This document shows, one piece after another, positions 39,892 through 49,230 of a DNA stretch of 64,000 nucleotides. The DNA is from Pseudomonas sp. G2-4 (GTDB lineage Bacteria; Pseudomonadota; Gammaproteobacteria; Pseudomonadales; Pseudomonadaceae). A program made the position numbers and the translations under genes. The notes under the pieces are model-generated. The model did not search any database. It was not told the DNA's origin and worked only from the letters and a program-made list of their open reading frames with translations. The stretch's first letter is position 1. Each line of letters begins with the position of its first letter. The DNA lies in assembly GCF_030064125.1 (NCBI RefSeq), contig NZ_CP125957.1:372001-436000 (forward strand), in the 5' to 3' direction.

Positions 39892-41357
39892 GCGACTCGC
39901 AAACCCTGCCCTTTGGTTTCGCCAGGCGTTTCGGTGTGCTGCTGGACGGCGAGGAGCCGACCTTGAGCCTGGTGATGCGCCGCGATACGCCGCTGACCGT
40001 GGTCGCGGAAGTCCGGCGTTTGTGTGGCCGGGAATGGCCGATCCAGGTCTTGGAAGCGGCGCCGTTCGCCGCGCGCCTGGCCAGCGTCTATCGCCAGGGC
40101 CAGCGCGCCGCCGAGCAGGTTGCCCAAGGCCTGGACGAGGAACTGGATCTGCTCAGCCTGGCCGACCAGGTGCCGCAGACCACCGACCTGCTGGAGCAAC
40201 AGGGCGATGCGCCGATCATCCGGCTGATCAATGCCCTGCTCAGCGAAGCGGTTCGCGAGCACGCTTCGGACGTGCACTTGGAAACCTTCGAGCAGTATTT
40301 ATCGGTACGCATGCGCATCGACGGACAGTTGCAGGAAATGCTGCGTCCGCGCCGGGAGCTGGCGAATCTTTTGGTGTCGCGCATCAAGGTCATGGCCCGC
40401 CTGGATATCGCCGAGAAGCGCGTGCCCCAGGACGGGCGAATGGCGTTGCGCCTGGCCGGGCACGAAGTCGATGTGCGGGTCTCGACCCTGCCTTCGGCCC
40501 ATGGCGAGCGTGTGGTGTTGCGCCTGCTCGACAAGCAGGCCGGGCGCCTGGATCTGCAACGCCTGGGCCTGCCCGACGACACCCTGGCCAGCTTGCGCCA
40601 CTTGCTCGGCAAACCCCACGGCATCGTGTTGGTAACCGGACCCACGGGATCGGGCAAAACCACCAGCCTGTACGCGGCGCTGAGCAGCATCAACGACCAG
40701 AGTCGCAACATCCTCACCGTCGAAGACCCCATCGAATATCACCTGCCGGGCATCGGCCAGATGCCGGTCAATCCAAAAGTCGACATGACCTTTGCCCGTG
40801 GCTTGCGGGCGATTTTGCGCCAGGATCCGGATGTGGTGATGGTCGGTGAAATACGCGATCGCGAAACCGCCGAAATCGCCGTCCAGGCCTCCCTGACCGG
40901 GCATCTGGTGCTCTCGACCTTACACACCAACAGTGCCGTCGGCGCCGTCACGCGGCTGGTGGACATGGGCGTGGATGCCTACCTGCTGGCGTCGTCCCTG
41001 GCAGGCATCGTGGCGCAGCGGTTGCTGCGGACCTTGTGCTCGTCTTGCAAGACACCTTACGTGGCCGATGCCGTCACCTGTCGGCGCCTGGGGCTCGAAG
41101 CCGACGCCGCGCCACGGCTGTTCAAGGCCCGGGGTTGCGATCAGTGCCAGAAAGGTTATCGCGGGCGCTTCGGCATCTATGAGCTGGTGAGTATCAACGC
41201 TGCGTTGTCGCAGCTGATTCATCAAGGCGCCACCGAGCAGGCGTTGGCCGTTGAGGCGCGCAAGACGTCTCGCAGCCTGTTTCAGGACGGGCGCCAGCGG
41301 GTTCTGGAAGGCCTGACCAGTGTCGATGAACTGCTGCGCGTCGCTCAGGAGGATTAG
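39888..41357 (+). CDS. gspE: Type II secretion ATPase GspE
   Basis: A 489-residue cytoplasmic hexameric ATPase that drives pseudopilus assembly. The N-terminal GspL-binding domain is followed by Walker A GPTGSGKT (251-258), the Asp box, Walker B (DPDVVMVGEIRDRETAEIA) and the His box (GHLVLSTLHTN). The zinc tetracysteine CSSC...CDQC typical of GspE lies in about residues 383-420. The start is GTG at 39888, overlapping gspD. Confidence 0.97.
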   Translation: MSDSQTLPFGFARRFGVLLDGEEPTLSLVMRRDTPLTVVAEVRRLCGREWPIQVLEAAPFAARLASVYRQGQRAAEQVAQGLDEELDLLSLADQVPQTTDLLEQQGDAPIIRLINALLSEAVREHASDVHLETFEQYLSVRMRIDGQLQEMLRPRRELANLLVSRIKVMARLDIAEKRVPQDGRMALRLAGHEVDVRVSTLPSAHGERVVLRLLDKQAGRLDLQRLGLPDDTLASLRHLLGKPHGIVLVTGPTGSGKTTSLYAALSSINDQSRNILTVEDPIEYHLPGIGQMPVNPKVDMTFARGLRAILRQDPDVVMVGEIRDRETAEIAVQASLTGHLVLSTLHTNSAVGAVTRLVDMGVDAYLLASSLAGIVAQRLLRTLCSSCKTPYVADAVTCRRLGLEADAAPRLFKARGCDQCQKGYRGRFGIYELVSINAALSQLIHQGATEQALAVEARKTSRSLFQDGRQRVLEGLTSVDELLRVAQED

Positions 41358-41361
41358 CGTC

Positions 41362-42570
41362 ATGCCGACCTTCGACTATCGGGCCGAAGATGCCCAAGGC
41401 CGGCGCTGTAAGGGCCGAGTGGAAGCCGACAGCCCCCGCCATGGGCGGCAGTTGTTGCGCGAGCGTGGCTTGTTGCCCAGCGAGCTGCGCGAAGTCGGGG
41501 AGCCGCGCGCCCTGGGGCCTCGGCGTGCTGGAGGGCGTTTGAGCCCGGCGGATCTGGCGTTGTTGACCTTGCAGCTTTCTACCTTGATCCAGGCCGGTCT
41601 GCCCCTCGAGGAAGCGCTGGGTGCCGTGGCGCAACAGAGCCAGAAGCGGCGTGTCGCCCACCTGCTCTCGGCGGTACGAAGTCGGGTGATGGAAGGGCAC
41701 GCCTTGGCGACAGCTCTGCGGACCTTTCCCCAGGCGTTTCCCGATCTGTTCTGCGCCACGGTCGCGGCCGGCGAACAATCCGGGCACTTGGGCCAGGTGT
41801 TGGAGCAACTGGCGAGCTACACCCAGGCGCGCCAGGCGTCGCGCCAGCGCATTCAACTGGCGTTGGTGTATCCGCTGATCCTGATGCTGGCCTGCGTCGC
41901 GATCGTCGCTTTCCTGTTGGGCTACGTGGTGCCGGATGTGGTGAGGATTTTCGTCGACAGCGGCCAACCGTTGCCGTGGCTGACCCAGGCGCTGATCGCG
42001 GTGAGCGATGGGTTGCGCCGCTATGGTCTGCTGCTGTTCGGTGCGCTGGCCGGGTTGCTCGGGCTGTGGCGCTGGAGCCTGCACCAACCGATGTGGCGCC
42101 TGCGCTGGCATCGTCTGTTGCTCAGGTTGCCGCTGGTGGGCGAGGTGTTGCGGGCGATGGAAGCGGCCCGGTTCGCCAGCACCCTGGCGATCCTGAGCAA
42201 AAGCGCCGTGCCGCTGGTGGAGGCCTTGCACATCGCCGCGCAGGTGATCGGCAACCTGACCATCCGCGCGCGCATGGCCGACGTCGCCCGTTCGGTCCGC
42301 GAGGGCGGGACCCTGACCCGTGGCCTGGAGCAGGGCGGTGACATCCCGCCCTTGATGCTGCACATGATCGCCAGCGGCGAGCGGGCCGGCGAACTCGACA
42401 GCATGCTGGCCCGCGCCGCCGAACAACAGGAGGCCAGCCTCGCTGCGCGCATCGCCCTGGTGGTGAGCCTTTTCGAACCGGCCATGTTGGTGTTGATGGG
42501 CGGCATCGTGCTGCTGATCGTCATGGCCATCCTGCTTCCTATCCTGAGCCTCAACCAATTGGTGAATTGA
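41362..42570 (+). CDS. gspF: Type II secretion inner-membrane platform protein GspF
   Basis: A 402-residue polytopic protein with two T2SSF domains (about 70-190 and 270-395), each with the typical helical bundle, and three membrane helices (LVYPLILMLACVAIVAFLLGYVV; LLLFGALAGLLGLW; LVLMGGIVLLIVMAILLPIL). The ATG at 41362 follows a GGAGGATT ribosome-binding site. GspF forms the core of the platform onto which GspE docks. Confidence 0.96.
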   Translation: MPTFDYRAEDAQGRRCKGRVEADSPRHGRQLLRERGLLPSELREVGEPRALGPRRAGGRLSPADLALLTLQLSTLIQAGLPLEEALGAVAQQSQKRRVAHLLSAVRSRVMEGHALATALRTFPQAFPDLFCATVAAGEQSGHLGQVLEQLASYTQARQASRQRIQLALVYPLILMLACVAIVAFLLGYVVPDVVRIFVDSGQPLPWLTQALIAVSDGLRRYGLLLFGALAGLLGLWRWSLHQPMWRLRWHRLLLRLPLVGEVLRAMEAARFASTLAILSKSAVPLVEALHIAAQVIGNLTIRARMADVARSVREGGTLTRGLEQGGDIPPLMLHMIASGERAGELDSMLARAAEQQEASLAARIALVVSLFEPAMLVLMGGIVLLIVMAILLPILSLNQLVN

Positions 42571-42573
42571 TCC

Positions 42574-43020
42574 ATGACATTTCAAAGCAACCGACCTCAA
42601 CGCGGCTTTACCCTGATCGAAATCATGGTAGTGGTGGTCATCATCGGTGTCCTCGGCGCCATCGTGGTGCCGCAGTTCATGAGCCGGCCCGACCAGGCCA
42701 AGGTCACGGCCGCCCGCACCGATATCCAGGCGATTGCCACGGCCCTGGAAATGTACCGTCTCGATAACGCTCATTACCCTTCGACCCAGCAAGGCCTGGA
42801 AGCGCTGAGCAAGCGTCCGTCCGGTACGCCCGCGGCAAGAAACTGGAACCCCCAGGGTTATTTGAAAGCCCTGCCGATCGACCCCTGGGGCACGCCTTAT
42901 CAGTTCCTCAACCCTGGCCTCAAATCAATCGATGGCGGTTATGACCTGTACTCGCTGGGCGCCGATGGCGTGCCGGGCGGTGACGGGTTCGCTGCCGATA
43001 TCGGCAATTGGGCTGAGTGA
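42574..43020 (+). CDS. gspG: Major pseudopilin GspG
   Basis: A 148-residue prepilin with a short leader cleaved before Phe in RG/FTLIEIMVVVVIIGVLGAIVVPQF. Glu5 of the mature protein is present. The globular domain has the major-pseudopilin features YRLDNAHYPSTQQGLEAL and the C-terminal GADGVPGGDGFAADIGNW calcium-binding loop. It is processed by a prepilin peptidase not encoded in this window (PilD/GspO). Confidence 0.97.
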   Translation: MTFQSNRPQRGFTLIEIMVVVVIIGVLGAIVVPQFMSRPDQAKVTAARTDIQAIATALEMYRLDNAHYPSTQQGLEALSKRPSGTPAARNWNPQGYLKALPIDPWGTPYQFLNPGLKSIDGGYDLYSLGADGVPGGDGFAADIGNWAE

Positions 43021-43022
43021 AC

Positions 43023-43490
43023 ATGGGCCGTCATTATCGGGGATTCACCTTGCTGGAACTGATGGTCGTCATCGTGTTGATCGGGGTACTGCTGGGCATG
43101 GTCAGCCTCGCCATCGGCCCGAGTCCGGCGCGCGAAGCCCGACAGCAAGCCCAGGACTTCATCCGGGTGGTGCAGCAATTGCGCGAGCGGGCGGTGTTGG
43201 ATGGGCAGGAATACGGTGTGCGTATACAGCCTCGGGGCTATCAGGCGGTGCGACTGGAAACTCGAGGCTGGACCGCGGTATCGGCGTTGCACCGGCTACC
43301 TGAAAAGCTGACGCTTGGACTGGAGCAAGACGGCCACCTCCTGGTCCTCGATGAGCTTCAAGGGGCACCGCAATTGCTGATGCTCAGCAGTGATGAGATC
43401 AGTCCGTTCCGGTTGTTCATCAAGGTCGCTGGGCAAACGGTCTCTCAGGTGCTGAGTGATGGTATCGCCCAGCCGCTGATCGATGGCTGA
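43023..43490 (+). CDS. gspH: Minor pseudopilin GspH
   Basis: A protein of about 155 residues with prepilin motif RG/FTLLELMVVIVLIGVLLG and a beta-rich C-terminal domain matching GspH/FimT-like minor pseudopilins. A GTG two codons earlier (43017) is an alternative start. It overlaps gspI by eight bases. Confidence 0.92.
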   Translation: MGRHYRGFTLLELMVVIVLIGVLLGMVSLAIGPSPAREARQQAQDFIRVVQQLRERAVLDGQEYGVRIQPRGYQAVRLETRGWTAVSALHRLPEKLTLGLEQDGHLLVLDELQGAPQLLMLSSDEISPFRLFIKVAGQTVSQVLSDGIAQPLIDG

Positions 43491-43869
43491 CGCGCGCAGG
43501 CTGTCCGCCGATTGCCAGGGGTTCACGCTGTTGGAGGTCATGATCGCGCTGGCGATTTTCGCGACGTTGGCGGCCGCGGTGCTGTCGGCCAGCCAGTTCG
43601 TGCTCAAGCAAAGCGTCGGGCTTGAGGGCCGTCTGTTCGGCGCCTGGCTGGCCGACAACCAACTCAGTGAGCTGCGTTTGCAGGCCGTTACGGGGCCCGG
43701 CCAACTGCGAATGTCCCGGCGCATGGATCAGCGTGACTGGGTTCTGCAACAACGAATCGCCCCGGCCCGTGACTCGCGTCTGCTCCAGGTCGAGATCCAG
43801 GTCAGTCGTGCCGATGGTTCGTCTGTCGTGCACCGCACCACCGGGTGGGTCCGCCAGCGTCATGAATAA
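43483..43869 (+). CDS. gspI: Minor pseudopilin GspI
   Basis: A 128-residue protein with prepilin motif QG/FTLLEVMIALAIFATLAAAVL and the small globular domain of GspI. GspI starts the tip complex with GspJ and GspK. It overlaps gspJ by eight bases. Confidence 0.93.
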   Translation: MADARRLSADCQGFTLLEVMIALAIFATLAAAVLSASQFVLKQSVGLEGRLFGAWLADNQLSELRLQAVTGPGQLRMSRRMDQRDWVLQQRIAPARDSRLLQVEIQVSRADGSSVVHRTTGWVRQRHE

Positions 43870-44395
43870 GCACTCGGGCTTCACCTTGCTGGAGTTGGTT
43901 ATCGCCATCGCCATTTTCGCCTTGCTCGGCCTGGCCGGTTGGCGTCTGTTCGACGGCGTCGTGCGTACCCAGCAGGGCGCGGGCCAGCATGAGCTTGAAA
44001 TCAGGGCCTTGCAGCGCGCCGTGGGAATCATTGAGCGGGATGTATGGCAGGCTGTTGCCGGCAGTGTCGTGCTCGAGCCGGGCCGCCTGCGATTGCAGCG
44101 TAGCCATTGGCGCAACCCATTGGATCAGCCGCGCAGCGAACGGCAAACCGTGAACTATCGACTCGAGGGGGGCGTGTTGTGGCGAGACAGTCACGGTGAA
44201 GGGACGGTCATCGTGCAACGGCAGAAACTGCTCGAGGATGTACGCAGCCTGAGTTGGCGAGCATTCGACCCGAAACACGGCTGGCACATCGAAACAGCGG
44301 GCGTCCACGCGCCGCTGGCATTGGAGTGGGTCGTTTCTGTGGGGCGCTTCGAGCAGATCCGTCGCGTGCTGCTGTTGCCTGGGGCGCTGCCATGA
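43862..44395 (+). CDS. gspJ: Minor pseudopilin GspJ
   Basis: A 177-residue protein with prepilin motif SG/FTLLELVIAIAIFALLGLAGW, then the GspJ domain (ALQRAVGIIERDVWQAV ... LRLQRSHWRNPLDQPRSERQTVNYRL). It is part of the pseudopilus tip. The ATG at 43862 lies inside the end of gspI. Confidence 0.95.
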   Translation: MNKHSGFTLLELVIAIAIFALLGLAGWRLFDGVVRTQQGAGQHELEIRALQRAVGIIERDVWQAVAGSVVLEPGRLRLQRSHWRNPLDQPRSERQTVNYRLEGGVLWRDSHGEGTVIVQRQKLLEDVRSLSWRAFDPKHGWHIETAGVHAPLALEWVVSVGRFEQIRRVLLLPGALP

Positions 44396-45237
44396 AACGA
44401 CAACGCGGCGTGGCGCTGATCAGCGTGTTGTTAGTCCTGAGCCTGGCGCTGTTGCTCACTGGCGGGATGCTGCGCAGTCATCGGCTGCTGTTGCAGAGCA
44501 GCGCGCAGCAGCTGCAGCAAGTCCAGTTGCGCCAGTTAGGGCTGGCCGGTGAAGCGTGGGCGCTGGAGGTATTGGAAGGCAGCGCAATCACACCGTCCGG
44601 ACCAGTTGACCTGAGCCAGGACTGGGCCCGGCTCGAGCCTGCATTCGCCGTGGAAGAGGCCGAGCTTCACATCGATATCGAGGACCTCTCCGGGCGTCTC
44701 AACCTCAATGCGTTGCTGGCTCAGGGTCAAATCGATCAGGTCACCCTCGGCCGTTGGGCGCGATTGCTGGCGTTGCTGGAGTTACCGGCGCTGTCGTTGC
44801 CCCAGGTCGGGCCGGTCCAGGAGCTGAGTCAACTGCGCCTGTTGTCGGGCATGGACAGGCCGACACTGCGGCGCCTGGAGCCCTGGGTGGTAGTGCTGCC
44901 CAAAGAGGCTCGGCTGAACATCAATACCGCACCGCCGCTCTTGCTGATGACCTTGGACGGCATGGAGGACGGGCCGACCAAGGCGCTGGTCAACCAGCGG
45001 CCCAACAAACCATACGCCAGTGTGCAGGCATTCACCGGCGACCCCTTGTTGTCCGGATTGGGCCTCAGCAGTCATGGCCTAGGCGTGAGCAGCCGCTGGT
45101 TCCGCATCAGTGTGAGGGTGGCTCGCGCGGGCAGTCGTCTGCGCCTGGCCTCGGACATCGAGCTCGACCCCGTTACCGGACGCTGGACTGTTCGCCAGCG
45201 TCGTTTTTTACCTATCAGTCCCAGTGAGCGCCTTTGA
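44392..45237 (+). CDS. gspK: Minor pseudopilin GspK
   Basis: A 281-residue large minor pseudopilin. The N-terminus RG/VALISVLLVLSLALLLTGGM lacks Glu5, which is normal for GspK, the tip subunit. It contains the helix-hairpin-helix-like GspK region (LNLNALLAQG ... ARLNINTAPPLLLMTLDGM). The ATG overlaps gspJ by four bases and the stop overlaps gspL by one. Confidence 0.95.
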   Translation: MKRQRGVALISVLLVLSLALLLTGGMLRSHRLLLQSSAQQLQQVQLRQLGLAGEAWALEVLEGSAITPSGPVDLSQDWARLEPAFAVEEAELHIDIEDLSGRLNLNALLAQGQIDQVTLGRWARLLALLELPALSLPQVGPVQELSQLRLLSGMDRPTLRRLEPWVVVLPKEARLNINTAPPLLLMTLDGMEDGPTKALVNQRPNKPYASVQAFTGDPLLSGLGLSSHGLGVSSRWFRISVRVARAGSRLRLASDIELDPVTGRWTVRQRRFLPISPSERL

Positions 45238-46340
45238 TGAAAACCTGGCTTTACCTGACGGCCGAAGGCTTGGCTGCCCCCGGCGCCAGTTGGCCGTGTT
45301 GTGTGTGGTCGCCAACGGGCGAACGACGCGGCCTGCCGCTGCATGAAGCCGCCCATGCGTTGAGCGGAAGAGCCGTCACCGTGCTGTTGCCGATGGAAAT
45401 GTGCAGCTGGTTTCGCAGCGATCCCTGGCCCTCGCGACGCCAGCCCCGACGCCAGGCCCTCGCGTTCGCCATCGAAGAGCAACTAAGCGAAAACCTGGAG
45501 GCATTGCACATCGGTATCGGCGTTCGGGATCGCCAGCATCGCTACCCGATGATGGTCACTGAGCGAGCCAGATTCCAGGCGCTTCTGGCGCTGCTCGCCG
45601 AGCACGGCATTGATGCACGAGCGATGCATGTCGATGCCGATCTGGTACCCGAGGACAAGGCGCTTGGCGTGCGCTGGTTCGGTCGCTGGCTGTTGGGCGG
45701 CGCGTTGTCGGCGCGGGTGTCGTTGTCGGCCCGGGGCTTGGCAACGCTCAAGCCTGGCTTGCCTGAAGACGTGCACTGGCTGGACGAGGAGCGTGATCGC
45801 CAAGGCATCGATGAGTGGCTGTTGAGCGCTGGCGGACATCCCATCGACCTGTTGCAGGGGGAGTTTCGACGACGCCGCCAGCCTTTGCCATGGCGCGGCG
45901 CGGCGGCGGCTGCGTTGGGCGTGTTTCTGCTCACCTGGGCTTTCAGTGAAGCCCGTGTGCGCTTTCTTGAAAACGAAACCCGGCGTTTGTACACCCAAAG
46001 CGAGCAGCGATTCAGGTCTCTGTATCCCGAGCAAAGCCGGATCGTCGACCTGTCGGCGCAATTCCAGGCATTGCAGAGTCGGCGCGGGCAGGGCCGGGAC
46101 ACCCAGGTCGCTCGTCTGGCGCGCCTGACGGAGCAGGTCATTGGCGCCAGCAACGTCGAGGTGCAGCGCATCGATTTTCGGGAAAACGAAGGCTGGAAGA
46201 TCCAGCTGACGGCCAACAGTTTTGTCGAGCTTGAACAACTGCGTGAGCGCGGGCAGCAAAACGGATTGCCTGTCACCCTGGGGAGTGCCAACAAACACAA
46301 TGATCGAGTGCAGGCCACCCTCACGCTGGAGAACAGTTGA
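45237..46340 (+). CDS. gspL: Type II secretion platform protein GspL
   Basis: A 367-residue bitopic protein. The cytoplasmic actin-like domain (1-225) contains PMEMCSWFRSDPWPSRRQPRRQALAFAIEEQL, the conserved region that contacts GspE. A membrane helix (about 221-240, AAAAALGVFLLTWAFSEARV) leads to a periplasmic ferredoxin-like domain. GspL couples GspE to the membrane. The ATG overlaps the gspK stop by one base. TTG one codon earlier is in frame. Confidence 0.92.
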   Translation: MKTWLYLTAEGLAAPGASWPCCVWSPTGERRGLPLHEAAHALSGRAVTVLLPMEMCSWFRSDPWPSRRQPRRQALAFAIEEQLSENLEALHIGIGVRDRQHRYPMMVTERARFQALLALLAEHGIDARAMHVDADLVPEDKALGVRWFGRWLLGGALSARVSLSARGLATLKPGLPEDVHWLDEERDRQGIDEWLLSAGGHPIDLLQGEFRRRRQPLPWRGAAAAALGVFLLTWAFSEARVRFLENETRRLYTQSEQRFRSLYPEQSRIVDLSAQFQALQSRRGQGRDTQVARLARLTEQVIGASNVEVQRIDFRENEGWKIQLTANSFVELEQLRERGQQNGLPVTLGSANKHNDRVQATLTLENS

Positions 46341-46801
46341 TGAATATCAGTGGATGGCAGGGGCTGAAACGCGCCTGGGAAAAAAAGTCAGGCCGTGAGC
46401 AAGGGCTGTTGCTGGGCTTGGCCGGACTGCTGCTGGTGGTCGTGGGTTACCTCTCGATCTGGCAACCTACCCGGCAACGGCTGGAAATTGCTGAGCGACA
46501 GTATCGCCAACAGGCCGAACTGAGCGCGCGGATCCAGCGTGCCGAGCCCGGTCGCGATACGAGTGTTGCTACGCGACCCTTGGCGGTGCGGGTCAACGAC
46601 AGCGCGGCAGCGGCGGGGTTGGACATCACCGAAATGGAGGTCGACGGCGATTCGTTGCGACTTGCCGTGAGTGGTGATGCCGATCCGCTGCTTCATTGGC
46701 TGGATCAACACGAACGGGATGGCGCGACTCTGCAGTCGCTGACGCTGGAAGCGCGGAATGGGGTGTTGGAGGCGCGGATGGTGTTGGGGCAGATCGACTA
46801 G
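46340..46801 (+). CDS. gspM: Type II secretion platform protein GspM
   Basis: A 153-residue bitopic protein. A cytoplasmic stub with KRAWEKKSGREQ precedes a membrane helix (about 23-41, LLLGLAGLLLVVVGYLSIW), and the periplasmic ferredoxin-like domain pairs with GspL. It is the last gene of the gspCDEFGHIJKLM operon. No gspN, gspO or gspAB is present here. A REPIN follows six bases downstream. Confidence 0.92.
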   Translation: MNISGWQGLKRAWEKKSGREQGLLLGLAGLLLVVVGYLSIWQPTRQRLEIAERQYRQQAELSARIQRAEPGRDTSVATRPLAVRVNDSAAAAGLDITEMEVDGDSLRLAVSGDADPLLHWLDQHERDGATLQSLTLEARNGVLEARMVLGQID

Positions 46802-46806
46802 GACCC

Positions 46807-46914
46807 GTGGCGAGGGAGCTTGCTCCCGCTTGGGTGCGCAGCGCCCATAAGCTTTTTGGGGCGGCTGCGCCCGAAACGTCGGACCGACCCAGCGGGAGCA
46901 AGCTCCCTCGCCAC
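46807..46914. repeat. REPIN (family B) after the gsp operon
   Basis: The arms GTGGCGAGGGAGCTTGCTCC and GGGAGCAAGCTCCCTCGCCAC are inverted around a GC-rich middle. It lies directly after gspM, between convergent genes, and no other terminator is seen. Confidence 0.9.
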
Positions 46915-46929
46915 AGAGATTACTGCGGC

Positions 46930-48207
46930 CTAAACCTGAACATTCCCCGGTAACAACGGCAACTTCGCCAGTTTCACCGCCACCCACAACGCCACCACCA
47001 GCAAGCCACCGATGAACAGGCCGATCCCGTTCCACCCGCCCAAGTGCCAGGCCACGCCGCCCGCCGTACCGGCGACACTCGATCCGGCGTAATAGCTGAA
47101 CAGATAAAGCGACGATGCCTGGCCCTTGGCTTTGAGGGCGCGGCGGCCAATCCAGCTGCTGGCGACCGAGTGGGCGCCGAAGAAGCCGAAGGTGAAGACC
47201 AGCATGCCCAGCACGACCAGCCACAGCGGCGTGGCCATGGTCAGCATGAGGCCGGCCAGCATCAGGGCGATGGTCGCCCAGAGCATTTTGCGGCGGCCGA
47301 GTTTGTCCGCCAGTGCGCCGACTTTCGCCGAGCTGTAGATGCCCGCCAGGTACACCACCGACAGCAGTCCGACAAAAGCCTGATCCAAGTGATAAGGCTC
47401 GGCCAGCAGGCGGTAGCCGATGTAGTTGAACAGCGTCACGAACGCGCCCATCAAGACGAAGGCTTCGAGAAACAGCAGTGGCAAGCCGGCGTCGCGAAAG
47501 TGCATGGTGAAACCGTCCAGCAGGCTGCGCGGGTGCAGCGAGCGAGGGTGGAAGTTGCGTGACTCGGGGAGAATCCTCCAGAACACCGCCGCCGCGATCA
47601 AGGCCAGGCCACCGATCACCAGCATCGCGGTGTGCCAGCTGACAAAGTCGATCAAGACCCCGGTGATCAGGCGCCCACACATCCCGCCAATGGCGTTGCC
47701 GGCTATGTACAGCCCCATCGCCAGGCCGATGTGCTTGGGGTGGATCTCTTCGCTCAAATAGGTCATTGCGACCGCTGCCAACCCGCTCAACGACAGGCCC
47801 ACCAAGGCGCGCAGCACCAATACGCCTTGCCAGGTCGGCATCATGGCACTGGCAATCGTACACGCCGAGGCCGCGAACAGCGCCGCGACCATGACTGACT
47901 TGCGACCGATACGGTCGGAAATCGGGCCGGTGATCAACAGACCGATGGCGAGCATGCCGGTCGCCACCGACAGGATCAGGCTGCTCTGGGCCGCGTTGAT
48001 GGAAAACTCCCTGGACAACAACGGCATCATCGGTTGCACGCAATACAGCAGGGCGAAGGTCGCAAAGCCCGCGCTGAACAGCGCCAGCACCGTACGCATG
48101 AACATCGGCGTGCCTTTCTCGATGTAAATGTCTTTGGGTTCGGCGACGGCGTCATCCTGCACGCGAGGCGGGATTTCATGGGCCATTGGAGCGAGAGCAG
48201 TTTTCAC
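46930..48207 (-). CDS. MFS efflux transporter, YnfM-like
   Basis: A 425-residue protein with twelve predicted membrane helices. The MFS loop 2-3 motif GPISDRIGRKSVMVA and its second-half counterpart GALADKLGRRKMLWA are present. The closest remembered relatives are the YnfM/YgaY-type drug:H+ antiporters. The start is GTG at 48207 with GAGG upstream. It is divergent from a LysR gene, the ynfM-ynfL arrangement of E. coli, so that regulator probably controls it. The substrate is unknown. Confidence 0.88.
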   Translation of the reverse strand: MKTALAPMAHEIPPRVQDDAVAEPKDIYIEKGTPMFMRTVLALFSAGFATFALLYCVQPMMPLLSREFSINAAQSSLILSVATGMLAIGLLITGPISDRIGRKSVMVAALFAASACTIASAMMPTWQGVLVLRALVGLSLSGLAAVAMTYLSEEIHPKHIGLAMGLYIAGNAIGGMCGRLITGVLIDFVSWHTAMLVIGGLALIAAAVFWRILPESRNFHPRSLHPRSLLDGFTMHFRDAGLPLLFLEAFVLMGAFVTLFNYIGYRLLAEPYHLDQAFVGLLSVVYLAGIYSSAKVGALADKLGRRKMLWATIALMLAGLMLTMATPLWLVVLGMLVFTFGFFGAHSVASSWIGRRALKAKGQASSLYLFSYYAGSSVAGTAGGVAWHLGGWNGIGLFIGGLLVVALWVAVKLAKLPLLPGNVQV

Positions 48208-48272
48208 GGTGGACCTCAGCGGAGCACGGCCAGGCAGGCAATGGAAAAAGCATATAGCCGGGTAATGTTTCT

Positions 48273-48321
48273 ATCCAATATATTGTTCGACCTGTTTAAG
48301 ACGTTTTACGACCTATTGGAT
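48273..48321. promoter_or_regulatory. Dyad in the divergent MFS-LysR promoter region
   Basis: ATCCAATA (48273-48280) and TATTGGAT (48314-48321) are perfect 8-bp inverted arms. The left arm overlaps the palindrome CAATATATTG (48276-48285). Its place just before the lysR start suits autoregulation plus control of the transporter. This is inference. Confidence 0.45.
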
Positions 48322-48327
48322 CGTCCC

Positions 48328-49230
48328 ATGGAATTGCGTCACCTGCGTTACTTCATTGCTGTGGCCGAAGAACTGCATTTTGGCCGCGCCGCGCTGGCCT
48401 TGGGCATCTCCCAGCCGCCGCTGAGCCAACAGATCCAGGCGCTGGAGCAGGAGATCGGTGCGCGGCTGTTCGAGCGCACCAATCGTCGGGTCGAATTGAG
48501 CGAGGCCGGGCGGCTGTTTCTTGAAGAGGCGCGGCAGGTGCTGGTTCAGGTCGACAAGGCTGCCGATGTGGCCCGCCGTGCCCAGTTGGGCGAGTTGGGC
48601 GAGCTGAAAATCGGCTTCACCTCTTCGGCACCGTTCAACTCCACCATTCCCCAGGCGATCTTCTCGTTCCGGCAACGCTTTCCCGCCGTGCACCTGAACC
48701 TGCGGGAAATGAGCAGTACCCAAGTGGCCGATGCGCTGGTGGATGAGGTGATCGAGGTGGGCATCATGCGGCCGTTGCCACTGCCCGACTCCTTGAGGGA
48801 AATCGAACTCAGCCGTGAACCGCTGGTGGCTGTGCTCAGTGCCAAACATCCATTGGCCCAGGGCAACGAAGAAGGCCTGTTTCTCTCGGCGTTGGCCCAG
48901 GAACCGTTCGTGTTCTTCCCTCGTAGCTACGGCAGCGGCCTCTACGCCCAGCTCCTGAGCCTGGCCCGCGACGCCGGCTTCAGTCCGCACTTCGCCCAGG
49001 AAGCCGGCGAAGCGATGACCATCATCGGCCTGGTGGCAGCAGGCTTGGGCGTCTCGGTACTGCCGGCGTCCTATCAGCGGATGCGTATCGACGGCGTGGT
49101 CTATCGGCCGCTGCTCGATCCGGCAGCGGTTTCGGCGGTGTGGTTGGTGCAGCGCAAGGATCAGCGGTCGCCGATGGCGAAGGCGTTTGTGGGTTTGTTG
49201 ACTGAAGGGGGGGGGTTATCTATCTCTTAG
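48328..49230 (+). CDS. LysR-family regulator, YnfL-like
   Basis: A 300-residue LysR-type regulator. The N-terminal winged helix (MELRHLRYFIAVAEELHFGRAALALGISQPPLSQQIQ) is followed by a linker helix and a periplasmic-binding-protein-like effector domain (about 90-295). The N-terminus is of the BenM/CatM-like subgroup that includes YnfL. The ATG at 48328 is preceded only by GGATCG. It probably controls the divergent MFS gene. Its last 15 bases overlap the convergent membrane-protein gene at 49216. Confidence 0.92.
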   Translation: MELRHLRYFIAVAEELHFGRAALALGISQPPLSQQIQALEQEIGARLFERTNRRVELSEAGRLFLEEARQVLVQVDKAADVARRAQLGELGELKIGFTSSAPFNSTIPQAIFSFRQRFPAVHLNLREMSSTQVADALVDEVIEVGIMRPLPLPDSLREIELSREPLVAVLSAKHPLAQGNEEGLFLSALAQEPFVFFPRSYGSGLYAQLLSLARDAGFSPHFAQEAGEAMTIIGLVAAGLGVSVLPASYQRMRIDGVVYRPLLDPAAVSAVWLVQRKDQRSPMAKAFVGLLTEGGGLSIS

